Below are positions 37,807-44,954 of a stretch of DNA of 64,000 bases, piece by piece. The notes beneath the pieces were generated by a model. It had not been told where the DNA came from. It did not search any database and saw nothing but the letters and a program-made list of their open reading frames with translations. Origin of the DNA: an uncultured Bacillota bacterium (lineage in GTDB: Bacteria; Bacillota; Clostridia; Peptostreptococcales; Anaerovoracaceae); the NCBI GenBank assembly GCA_958448635.1, contig CAUDEQ010000001.1, positions 8,289-72,288 on the forward strand. Direction: 5' to 3'. Position numbers and translations under genes: made by a program. The stretch's first letter is position 1. Every line of letters begins with the position of its first letter.

Positions 37807-38918
37807 GGATACACAATAAAAGTGACAAGCCCGACAATATAGTTCGCAGAGAGCATGAAACTCTCCTGAAATGCGAAGACATACAGAGGCAGCTTCCGGG
37901 CTTTTTAAAAGGCTTTTTTGCTTATCTCAAGGGAAACGTACTGCCTATGACAAGGCTGGCATATCTCAATGACATAAGGTTCTTCTGCAGATATCTCGTG
38001 GAAGAAACCGATATCACAGATGCTACGGAAATATCTGACATAAATATATCCGATTTTAATAAAATTAAAGCGAAAGACATCAACAGCTTTATTGAATACT
38101 GCCGAAAATATACGGTTGAAAAGGATGATGAGATAATCGTGTATGAAAACGGCAGCAAGACGCTGGCAAGAAAAAAATCCTCTCTTTCCGTACTGTTTAA
38201 ACAGTTGTACAGAGATGAGCTTATCGATAAAAACATCACCGACGGCTTCGATCCCATCAGAGTTCCTAAGGCAGGAGAACGAGAAATCAAGGCTCTTCAG
38301 GACGACGAAGTCATGATAATGCTTGATGCCGTATCGACAGGCTCTCATCTTACTGCCAAGGAAAAACAGTACTGGGAGAAAACAAAGAAACGTGACAAGG
38401 CAATACTTATACTGTTTTTGACTTACGGTCTGCGACTGTTCGAGCTTCAGCAGCTCAACGTTTCGTCCTTTAACTTTTCAAGAGGCGAATTTACCATATA
38501 CAGGAAGCGGGACAAGGAGACTACCATGCCTCTCAACGAGTCTGTAACGGAGGTTATCTCTGATTACGTCCAAAATGAGCGGGCATCAGACGATACTCTG
38601 GAAGAGATGCACACAGACGCCTTGTTTTTATCGCTTCAGGGTAAACGCATGACCGAGCGGCAGATACGAGAGCTGGTAAAAAAATACACCTCCATCGGGC
38701 TTGCCACATCGAGGAAGGCAGGCTACAGCCCGCATAAGCTGAGGGCGACTGCTGCCACCAGCCTTATCGGCAGGGGTAATTCTATCTTTGATGTTCAGGC
38801 ATTGCTGGATCATGAGCAGGTGACCACCACTCAGCTCTATGCAGGCCATAAAATTAACATAAAGCGAGATCTTGTAAAGGACATGGAATGGGAATTAGAA
38901 CGAAAAGGAAGGAAGTGA
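37785..38918 (+). CDS. XerC/D-like tyrosine recombinase
   Basis: 377 residues. The SAM-like N-terminal DNA-binding domain covers about 35-160, the catalytic domain about 165-365. The tyrosine recombinase residues are visible: Arg217 in TYGLRLFEL, HKLR (His317, Arg320), His343 in LLDHEQVTTTQ and nucleophile Tyr352. The N-terminal domain is longer than in XerC/XerD. The gene overlaps miaA by 22 bases and has the same packing as its neighbours. I see no excisionase, att-like repeat or tRNA beside it, so it looks like a resident chromosomal recombinase rather than a mobile-element integrase. Its target is unknown. Confidence 0.85.
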   Translation: MASGKEIRIHNKSDKPDNIVRREHETLLKCEDIQRQLPGFLKGFFAYLKGNVLPMTRLAYLNDIRFFCRYLVEETDITDATEISDINISDFNKIKAKDINSFIEYCRKYTVEKDDEIIVYENGSKTLARKKSSLSVLFKQLYRDELIDKNITDGFDPIRVPKAGEREIKALQDDEVMIMLDAVSTGSHLTAKEKQYWEKTKKRDKAILILFLTYGLRLFELQQLNVSSFNFSRGEFTIYRKRDKETTMPLNESVTEVISDYVQNERASDDTLEEMHTDALFLSLQGKRMTERQIRELVKKYTSIGLATSRKAGYSPHKLRATAATSLIGRGNSIFDVQALLDHEQVTTTQLYAGHKINIKRDLVKDMEWELERKGRK

Positions 38919-38923
38919 CGGCA

Positions 38924-40435
38924 ATGAGACGTATGACATCATTGGCTACTGCATTATTATTTACTGCGTGTATGATATTCAACACGACGTTTTCTTTTGC
39001 CGAACCGACATTTGTCACTAAGGATACATCATGGTTTAACTACAGGAATCCCAAGGATTCCTATAAAATATCTACAGAGGCACAGCTCATGGGGCTGTGC
39101 AGCCTTGTAAACGAGGAACAGGTTGACAGATGGAAGCCTGACAGACTTGAAACCTTTGAGGGCGTTACATTTGTTTTGACACGTGATATCGAGCTCACAC
39201 AGCCATGGACACCTATAGGACTGGATGATTCCGTCTATTTTGCAGGTGTATTCGACGGCAACGGTCACACCATCAGCAATCTGAATATTAAGGAACCTGT
39301 AGACGCATCAGGTCTCTTCGGATATCTGGTGGGTGAAGTTCGCGACCTCAAGGTTGAAGGAAGCAATGATTCCAATTACAGCAACACGGGAGGAATAGCC
39401 GGAACTCTTTCAAAGACAGGCAGTATCACGGGCTGCAGCTCCGACGTTAAGATTACGGGAAAAGACAAAACAGGCGGTATCGTCGGAAACAATGAAGGCG
39501 GAAATATCGAAGGATGCGTTAATCTCGGCGATGTTTCAGGAACATTCAAGGTCGGAGGCGTCGTGGGAGAAAACTGGGGCGGAACAGTAAGCCAGTGCGG
39601 TAATAAGGGAAGCGTCAAATCCACAAGAAGAGGCGTTGCCACATACGGAACAGGCGGCGTTGCCGGACGATCCGTATCTACAGATGCTGTAATTTCCGAA
39701 TGCTATAATACAGGGGAAATCAATTCCAACACGGAGGCTACAGGCGGCGTGGTTGGCTATATGAACGCCCTGGGCTCTGCAGTGGAAGACTGCTATAATA
39801 CAGGAATGATAAATATAAGAAAGAAGAACTCCGGAAAGGAAATTTCACCTGCTTATGCCGGCGGTATTGCAGGGATTGCAGGAATATACGGAGTGATCAT
39901 TCAGAACTGCTATAATGCAGGAGCGATAAATAATGCTGATACAGCCGGCGGTATTTTGGGAAAGTATCAGAATGAGACCGAGAATGATAAGGATCAAAGA
40001 TATATCAGAAACAACTATTATGTTTCTACAGCTGCTGATTCAGGTATCGGCTTCATGGAGGATAAGAAGGACAAAACATTGAAGAAATCCACCATAAGTG
40101 TATCCGAAGGAAGTATCCACAACCTCATGACATCGCTGTCGGTAGCATATACAATGGATAACGGTTCCTTCGGAAACAACGGATATCCTGTGCTCAGATG
40201 GCAGGAGCCTATGAGTACCATGGAAAAAACTTATTTCGACGATATTCCTGAAGATATCCAGCGTGATCTTGACAAATATCTGGTGAAAAACGCCGCAAAA
40301 CATCAGTACGGACAGCTGATACTCGATATAATGTCGCCGCACAATTCAACCACCAATGCATTCATTTTATATAATGAAGCGCAGGATAAAATGAAAAACA
40401 TCAACAATACAGAGGAGCAAAACGATGAACGCTAA
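38924..40435 (+). CDS. Secreted GLUG-repeat protein
   Basis: 503 residues. A signal peptide (MRRM, hydrophobic core, cleavage likely after TFSFA) is followed by an N-terminal GLUG lead-in (TRDIELTQPWTPIG ... FAGVFDGNGHTISNLNI) and about seven repeats of the form TGGIxG...xCYNTGxI between residues ~150 and 350, predicted to form a beta-helix. A Cys recurs once per repeat (GC, QC, EC, DC, NC). No LPXTG or SLH anchor is visible; the C-terminus is helical and charged. Function is unknown; such proteins are usually surface or adhesin-like. ATG 38924 follows an AAGGAAGG site; the frame from 38888 overlaps the recombinase. Confidence 0.82.
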   Translation: MRRMTSLATALLFTACMIFNTTFSFAEPTFVTKDTSWFNYRNPKDSYKISTEAQLMGLCSLVNEEQVDRWKPDRLETFEGVTFVLTRDIELTQPWTPIGLDDSVYFAGVFDGNGHTISNLNIKEPVDASGLFGYLVGEVRDLKVEGSNDSNYSNTGGIAGTLSKTGSITGCSSDVKITGKDKTGGIVGNNEGGNIEGCVNLGDVSGTFKVGGVVGENWGGTVSQCGNKGSVKSTRRGVATYGTGGVAGRSVSTDAVISECYNTGEINSNTEATGGVVGYMNALGSAVEDCYNTGMINIRKKNSGKEISPAYAGGIAGIAGIYGVIIQNCYNAGAINNADTAGGILGKYQNETENDKDQRYIRNNYYVSTAADSGIGFMEDKKDKTLKKSTISVSEGSIHNLMTSLSVAYTMDNGSFGNNGYPVLRWQEPMSTMEKTYFDDIPEDIQRDLDKYLVKNAAKHQYGQLILDIMSPHNSTTNAFILYNEAQDKMKNINNTEEQNDER

Positions 40436-41720
40436 AAACACATACAGATTGCTGACAGAAGAATTCAATATTTCACCTGAGATCATTTCCCTTATAGAAA
40501 AAAGTGAAGAGGCCGTTTCCGGTCTCTTTTCTGAATTCGATGATATCATGGCATACAATCAGTACAAGGTGCTGAATGGATTCCAGAAAAACGCTATAAG
40601 GGACTCGCACTTTTCGTGGAACACCGGCTACGGCTACGATGATGCAGGAAGAGATGCCATAGAAAAAGTTTATGCAGATATTTTCCACACAGAAGCATCA
40701 CTTGTACGTCCTATAATAGTAAACGGAACACATGCATTAACGTTGACATTAATGGGTATACTCAGACCCGGAGATGAATTGATCTACTGTACAGGTGCTC
40801 CTTACGATACGCTGGAAGAGGTTATCGGAATAAGAGGGGAGGGCAAAGGCTCTCTCAAGGAGTACGGAGTAACGTATAAACAGGTGGAACTCACTGCCGA
40901 CGGTCGAATCGATTTGGAAAGTCTGGGCAAAGCAATAAGCCCTGCTACTAAAATGGTCACTGTTCAGAGAGCTACGGGATATGGTTGGAGAAAGGCCATA
41001 TCCATAGAGGAGATAGAGGAGTGGGTAAAATTCGTCAAGAACATCAACCCTGAAATAATATGCATGACAGATAACTGTTACGGAGAATTCCTCCATATTA
41101 AAGAGCCTACAGATGTTGGTGTTGACGTTATCGCCGGCTCGCTTATAAAGAATCCGGGAGGAGGCCTTGCCCTAACCGGCGGATATATAGCAGGAAGACA
41201 GGACCTCATAGATAAAATTTCATACAGGATGACATCGCCGGGAATAGGAGGGGAGTGCGGCCTCATGTTCGGACAGACAAGAACCATGCTTCAAGGGCTG
41301 TTTCTTGCTCCAAAGACTGTCAACGGCGCTGTAAAGGGCGCTGTTCTATGTGCAAAAGCCTTCCAGCTGCTGGGATATGACATATGTCCTGAGCCTGAAG
41401 ACATACGAAGCGACATCATACAGGCTGTAAAGCTGGGAAGTCCTGAAGGAGTCATCGCATTCTGTAAAGGAATACAGGCTGCGGCGCCTGTGGATTCAAA
41501 TGTTTCTCCCGAACCATGGGCAATGCCGGGATATGACGACCCCGTTATCATGGCTGCAGGTGCATTCGTACAAGGCTCGTCCATAGAGCTTTCGGCAGAT
41601 GCGCCTATAAGGGAGCCGTATATCGTTTATTTTCAGGGCGGACTTACATACGAACATTCCAAATTCGGCGTCATCAAAGCTCTTCAGGAGCTTTACGATA
41701 AGGGGATAATTGGTTTTTAG
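40425..41720 (+). CDS. ynbB: Methionine gamma-lyase family (YnbB-like) PLP enzyme
   Basis: 431 residues, the aluminium-resistance/YnbB branch of Cys/Met metabolism PLP enzymes. Family marks are HFSWNTGYGYDDAGRDAIEKVYA, RPIIVNGTHALTLTLMG, and the probable PLP-lysine region DVIAGSLIKNPGGGLALTGGYIAG. Bacillus ynbB lies close to miaA, as here. The physiological substrate is not established. AGAGGAG precedes the ATG, 11 bases inside the previous gene. Confidence 0.88.
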   Translation: MNAKNTYRLLTEEFNISPEIISLIEKSEEAVSGLFSEFDDIMAYNQYKVLNGFQKNAIRDSHFSWNTGYGYDDAGRDAIEKVYADIFHTEASLVRPIIVNGTHALTLTLMGILRPGDELIYCTGAPYDTLEEVIGIRGEGKGSLKEYGVTYKQVELTADGRIDLESLGKAISPATKMVTVQRATGYGWRKAISIEEIEEWVKFVKNINPEIICMTDNCYGEFLHIKEPTDVGVDVIAGSLIKNPGGGLALTGGYIAGRQDLIDKISYRMTSPGIGGECGLMFGQTRTMLQGLFLAPKTVNGAVKGAVLCAKAFQLLGYDICPEPEDIRSDIIQAVKLGSPEGVIAFCKGIQAAAPVDSNVSPEPWAMPGYDDPVIMAAGAFVQGSSIELSADAPIREPYIVYFQGGLTYEHSKFGVIKALQELYDKGIIGF

Positions 41721-41764
41721 GTGATCGATACGTATTAACGGGCGATCATGGAATGGAGAAGTAA

Positions 41765-42505
41765 ATGCCTTCAACCGAAGAAAAAAAGAAAAGATTGCGA
41801 AAAAAATTCAAGACAATAAGCGCAATACTGAAGCTGTTTGTATTGCTTATAATTCTCATTGGAGTACCTCTTTATATCTATTTCTTTCAATACGATATAA
41901 TCGAGCAGTTCTCTACACTGGAGCAGGTGGAAGCGTTTTTCAGGGAATACAAGACCCAGAGTATATTCATATATATAGCTCTGCAGATAATACAGATCAT
42001 AATATGCGTCATTCCCGGACAAGCGCTTCAATTTGCAGCAGGATACATGTACGGATTCTGGATGGGATATCTGTGGTCCTTTGTGGGAGCATTTCTCGGT
42101 ACAGTAATCACATATTATCTGGCAAAAATACTGGGTCACGATGCGATGCATATGATATTCGGCGAGAAGAAGATTCACGATCTTCTGATGAAATTCAACA
42201 GCAAGAAGGCAATGATCCTGATCTTTCTGTTTTATCTTATACCGGGACTTCCAAAGGATCTATGCAGCTATGTGGCAGGCTTGTCGGAAATGAAGCTCAA
42301 GGCGTTCCTTATAATCTCCCTTATAGGAAGAACTCCTGCAATGATGGGCAGTTTACTCATCGGAAAGCTCGTGAACATAGGAGGGTACACTCTTGCGATA
42401 GTGATAGGCGTACTGGCAGTCGTACTGTTTTTACTGGGAGTGATATTCAGAAAGCGTCTACTGAGCTGGATAGACATGGCATACGACAAGCTTATAAAGC
42501 TTTAA
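41765..42505 (+). CDS. TVP38/TMEM64 family membrane protein (VTT domain)
   Basis: 246 residues with five to six hydrophobic spans. The VTT (DedA-like) core includes VIPGQALQFAAGYMYGFWMGYLWSFVGAFLGTVITYYLAK and, later, FYLIPGLPKDLCSYVAGLSEM with the re-entrant helix Pro-Gly pattern. Related proteins are now linked to phospholipid scrambling or flipping; a precise role here is unknown. The N-terminus is very basic (KKKRLRKKFK). It starts 44 bases after ynbB and ends just before a strong terminator. Confidence 0.87.
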   Translation: MPSTEEKKKRLRKKFKTISAILKLFVLLIILIGVPLYIYFFQYDIIEQFSTLEQVEAFFREYKTQSIFIYIALQIIQIIICVIPGQALQFAAGYMYGFWMGYLWSFVGAFLGTVITYYLAKILGHDAMHMIFGEKKIHDLLMKFNSKKAMILIFLFYLIPGLPKDLCSYVAGLSEMKLKAFLIISLIGRTPAMMGSLLIGKLVNIGGYTLAIVIGVLAVVLFLLGVIFRKRLLSWIDMAYDKLIKL

Positions 42506-42515
42506 ATCTACGGAG

Positions 42516-42551
42516 TACATGTGCCTGACAAAACGGCACATGTATTTTTTT
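42516..42551 (+). terminator. Intrinsic terminator after TVP38 gene
   Basis: A perfect 10-bp stem (TACATGTGCC / GGCACATGTA), 9-base loop and seven T residues directly after the stem. Confidence 0.9.
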
Positions 42552-42561
42552 AATTATATTA

Positions 42562-42575
42562 CGAACAAATGTTTT
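42562..42575 (+). promoter_or_regulatory. LexA box 1
   Basis: CGAACAAATGTTTT fits the Gram-positive LexA consensus CGAACRNRYGTTYC at most positions. It lies just upstream of the -35 element of the following promoter. Confidence 0.75.
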
Positions 42576-42583
42576 GATTTGCA

Positions 42584-42612
42584 TTGACAGCGAACATATA
42601 TTCTGATATACT
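42584..42612 (+). promoter_or_regulatory. Near-consensus promoter of the SOS LysM gene
   Basis: TTGACA (42584-42589), 17-base spacer, TATACT (42607-42612): a strong sigma-A promoter. The spacer itself contains a LexA box, so LexA binding would block RNA polymerase directly. Confidence 0.88.
42591..42604 (+). promoter_or_regulatory. LexA box 2, within the promoter spacer
   Basis: CGAACATATATTCT lies exactly between the -35 and -10 hexamers. It is the weakest match on the right half (ATTC for GTTC) but well positioned. Confidence 0.65.
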
Positions 42613-42627
42613 ACATTTACAGAAAAA

Positions 42628-42641
42628 CGAACAAATGTTTG
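42628..42641 (+). promoter_or_regulatory. LexA box 3, downstream of the start of transcription
   Basis: CGAACAAATGTTTG, a close LexA-box match, 16 bases downstream of the -10 element and 25 bases before the ATG. Confidence 0.75.
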
Positions 42642-42666
42642 ACAGGGCAGGAAAGAGAGGTCCCAG

Positions 42667-42999
42667 ATGAAAACGCAGTCATATGCATCTCCGGTAAGGA
42701 GAAAGAAATACAGGATCAAGTCCAAGTTCAGATTTATCGTGTCAATGATAATAATGATGAGCATAGCCATCGGCGGATTCAATATGATAACAGGCTCCAA
42801 TAAATCCATAGCCTTAACGAAGCCTCAATTTACTAAGGTTCAGGTATGCTACGGAGATACGTTATGGGATATCGCCAACGAACATAAGTCTGATGATATA
42901 GATACGAGACGTGCTGTTTACGAGATATGCAGGGTAAATGATATCAACGCTTCGGATTTAACTCCCGGCATGGTAATTTCAATTCCTGATGAGCTATAG
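42667..42999 (+). CDS. yneA: YneA-like LysM membrane protein, SOS-regulated
   Basis: 110 residues. A basic cytoplasmic start (RRKKYRIKSKFR), one transmembrane helix (about 23-40), then a short linker and a LysM domain (about 56-108) with CYGDTLWDIANEH and a final PGMVISIPDEL. This is the size and layout of Bacillus YneA, the SOS-induced cell division suppressor. Three LexA boxes and a strong promoter lie immediately upstream, which supports the call independently of the weak sequence similarity. Bacillus yneA is divergent from lexA; lexA is not in this window. AGAGAGG lies six bases before the ATG. The alternative is a generic LysM protein under LexA control. Confidence 0.82.
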   Translation: MKTQSYASPVRRKKYRIKSKFRFIVSMIIMMSIAIGGFNMITGSNKSIALTKPQFTKVQVCYGDTLWDIANEHKSDDIDTRRAVYEICRVNDINASDLTPGMVISIPDEL

Positions 43000-43276
43000 A
43001 GCCGTCAAACCATAGGTGTCATATATCCACATAGCAAAATAAAATCGCTTAAATCGAAAATCTGAGCCTCGTTTTTTTCAGCATAAAAGTGGCTACCGGG
43101 TCATCATCTGATTTTTGACGTATGCGGCAGTAATGTAATCAGAACATCGATAATAAACTCCATAAAATGAAGACATAAATATATATGCGTAAATAATATC
43201 ACAAAGAATTGATAAGGCAATTCATAAGTACATACGAAGCATTTGTAAATGTCTACAATACATAATCTTAATAAAT

Positions 43277-43314
43277 CAAAAGCTCCGCAATAATAGCATT
43301 GAACGGAGCTTTTG
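43277..43314. terminator. Hairpin, probable bidirectional terminator
   Basis: An 11-bp stem, CAAAAGCTCCG paired with CGGAGCTTTTG, with a 16-base loop. The A-rich left flank and T-rich right arm let it act on both strands between convergent genes. Confidence 0.6.
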
Positions 43315-43356
43315 AAAACTCATGATTAAAATTACATATTATTTATTGGCGCATCA

Positions 43357-43394
43357 TTAACTATTCCCAAAATTATGATTATAGGAATAGTTAA
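43357..43394. repeat. Inverted repeat downstream of DUF805 gene
   Basis: TTAACTATTCC (43357-43367) pairs with GGAATAGTTAA (43384-43394), an 11-bp perfect stem with a 16-base loop. It lies 30 bases past the DUF805 stop on the minus strand. No T-run follows on either strand, so its role is open. Confidence 0.55.
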
Positions 43395-43423
43395 AACTCT
43401 TCCACTCCTATGACCATCCTCAT

Positions 43424-43855
43424 CTATTTCTCGTCATAATCTCTATAAACCCATTTTTCTTCCTTTGCCAGAGGCTCTTGAAAGAATTCATCACGAATGT
43501 ATCCGCGCTGTATATCGAAGATGCGCCACATATTTCCTTCCTTAACCGTAGGCAGACACATCAGAACGAACACTATAATCTCGCCTATGCCCGGTATGAA
43601 GTTCACCAGATACAGCCATCCCGACATGTTTATATCGTGAAGTCTCCTGACGGTTACAGATATGCTTGGTATTATCATCACAAGCAGATATATTGAAGAT
43701 ATAAGAAATGTAAGACTCACCGATTCAGACAATAAAATGCATATAAGTACCACTATAATTGCCGTATTTATCAGTGATGGTACCCAATACTGCACTCTTG
43801 ATGCAACTCCGCTGAAATCAAATGCACGTTTCCAGAAATCTATGTAATGTTTCAT
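43424..43855 (-). CDS. DUF805 family membrane protein
   Basis: 143 residues with four hydrophobic spans. The family signatures are FWKRAFDFSGVASRVQYW at the N-terminus and VRRLHDINMSGWLYLVNFIPGIGEIIVFVLMC in the middle. Proteins of this family (YhaH-like) are uncharacterised inner-membrane proteins. GGAGGAG lies just before the ATG. It begins 31 bases after ruvX on the same strand and is probably co-transcribed with it. Confidence 0.88.
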   Translation of the reverse strand: MKHYIDFWKRAFDFSGVASRVQYWVPSLINTAIIVVLICILLSESVSLTFLISSIYLLVMIIPSISVTVRRLHDINMSGWLYLVNFIPGIGEIIVFVLMCLPTVKEGNMWRIFDIQRGYIRDEFFQEPLAKEEKWVYRDYDEK

Positions 43856-43886
43856 TTCTCCTCCTATGCCTATACTTTTAAGACGA

Positions 43887-44315
43887 TCAACTGTTCTTAT
43901 CCAGATATCCCTGAAGTATGAGTACAGCGGCCTGCTTGTCTATTACCTTCTTTCTTCCCCTGCGGCTGACATCAGCTTCAATGAGAACCTTTTCAGCCAT
44001 TACGGTTGTAAGTCTCTCATCATAGAATTCTATGTTTATATGCCCCATGCCTGTGCTTCTCATTTTGTTTTCAAGCATGGTTTTAAACTCATATACCTTC
44101 TCCGTCTGAGGGCTGTCGCTGCCGTCAAGCCTTTTGGGAAGACCTACAACCACCGTATCACAGTCAAACTCTCTTATATATCCCATGACCTTATCGGCAT
44201 CTTTGCGTATCCCTACCCTCTCTATGGTAGTGACGCCTTGAGCCGTTATGTTTAAGGCATCACTTACAGCGACACCTATTGTTTTATCTCCCACATCCAG
44301 CGCTAATTTTTTCAT
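43887..44315 (-). CDS. ruvX: YqgF/RuvX-type Holliday junction resolvase-like protein
   Basis: 142 residues, RNase H-like fold. It starts KKLALDVGDKTIGVAVSD with the catalytic Asp, has VVVGLPKRLDGSDSPQT, EFYDERLTT (second acidic residue) and the C-terminal KVIDKQAAVLILQGYLD (third Asp). RuvX processes 16S pre-rRNA ends in several bacteria; resolvase activity is also reported. AAGGAGAC precedes the ATG. It follows ireB, as in the conserved alaS-ireB-ruvX order, but 275 bases and a terminator intervene. Confidence 0.93.
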   Translation of the reverse strand: MKKLALDVGDKTIGVAVSDALNITAQGVTTIERVGIRKDADKVMGYIREFDCDTVVVGLPKRLDGSDSPQTEKVYEFKTMLENKMRSTGMGHINIEFYDERLTTVMAEKVLIEADVSRRGRKKVIDKQAAVLILQGYLDKNS

Positions 44316-44488
44316 TGTGTCTCCTTATCATTTTATTTAACATACTACGCTATATATCATAATATAATCGACTTTCTGTTTTATTCAGTCGTAAATGCAC
44401 TTGCGGATTAACAAGATTATAGTCCGTTCGTAAGCCTGATTGAAATCCGGAAATATCTTTTATTCCGATATTTCCTGCGTAACAATAA

Positions 44489-44511
44489 AAAGCGGACAAA
44501 ATGTCCGCTTT
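44489..44511 (-). terminator. Intrinsic terminator after ireB
   Basis: A perfect 10-bp stem (AAAGCGGACA / TGTCCGCTTT) with a 3-base loop. Read on the minus strand it runs into a T-rich stretch (TTTTATTGTT), ending the ireB transcript before ruvX. Confidence 0.8.
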
Positions 44512-44590
44512 AAATCATTCGGCAAAGCCGACCTGTTTCTATTATTTTTCAGAGTTACCGATGAACTGACGAAGCTATGATTTCAAAGCT

Positions 44591-44839
44591 TTATTTACGG
44601 AGGTATGCTCTGATAAGCTCTTCGACCAGATCATCTCTTTCTATCCTGCCTATAACGTTTCTGGCGTTGTTATGACTCGTTATATATGAAGGGTCTCCCG
44701 ACAGAATATATCCTACCATTTGATCGATGGCATTATACCCTCTTTCTTCCAGTGAATCATATACTATATTAAGAATCTCTTCAATAGTTCTCTGTTCAAT
44801 TCTATCGAAGTTATCGTACATTCTAGTCTGTTTATCCAT
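44591..44839 (-). CDS. ireB: IreB family regulatory phosphoprotein (UPF0297)
   Basis: 82 residues. It matches the UPF0297/YrzL pattern: an N-terminal TRMYDNF stretch with a phosphorylatable Thr, then IEEILNIVYDSLEERGYNAIDQMVGYILSGDPSYITSHNNARNVI. In Enterococcus faecalis IreB is phosphorylated by the kinase IreK and tunes cephalosporin tolerance. GGAGGTG sits just before the ATG. It has its own promoter 20 bases upstream of the start, so it need not depend on alaS transcription. Confidence 0.95.
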   Translation of the reverse strand: MDKQTRMYDNFDRIEQRTIEEILNIVYDSLEERGYNAIDQMVGYILSGDPSYITSHNNARNVIGRIERDDLVEELIRAYLRK

Positions 44840-44859
44840 ACTACACCTCCAATAAAAGT

Positions 44860-44888
44860 ATTATACATTCTCTGCCAGTTCATTACAA
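44860..44888 (-). promoter_or_regulatory. Sigma-A-type promoter for ireB
   Basis: On the minus strand: TTGTAA (44883-44888), 17-base spacer, TATAAT (44860-44865), 21 bases before the ireB start. The same TTGTAA -35 recurs at two other promoters in this window. Confidence 0.75.
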
Positions 44889-44954
44889 GTGTAAATGAGC
44901 AACTACACAAAATATACACATGTTAAGCAGGTCATTCTTTACATAATATATTTA

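Larger units (their letters stand above)
43000..43423. other. Intergenic region without a gene, two inverted repeats
   Basis: 424 AT-rich bases between the convergent yneA-like and DUF805 genes. I find no supported reading frame or RNA gene. It holds two hairpins with 11-bp stems and 16-base loops (listed separately); a T-run at about 43073-43080 has only weak pairing upstream. Confidence 0.6.

Noticed and set aside
37785..38918. Integrase as evidence of a prophage or integrative element
   Set aside because: No att repeats, no excisionase, no phage or conjugation genes nearby; the gene overlaps miaA like a housekeeping gene.
38963..38983. Cys near the signal peptide of the GLUG protein as a lipoprotein lipobox
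   Set aside because: The residue at -3 is Phe, not Leu/Val/Ile, and the hydrophobic core continues past the Cys to a better signal peptidase I site after SFA.
44449..44475. GGAAATATC/GATATTTCC inverted repeat as a second terminator between ireB and ruvX
   Set aside because: No T-run follows on either strand and the neighbouring 44489-44511 hairpin already explains termination.
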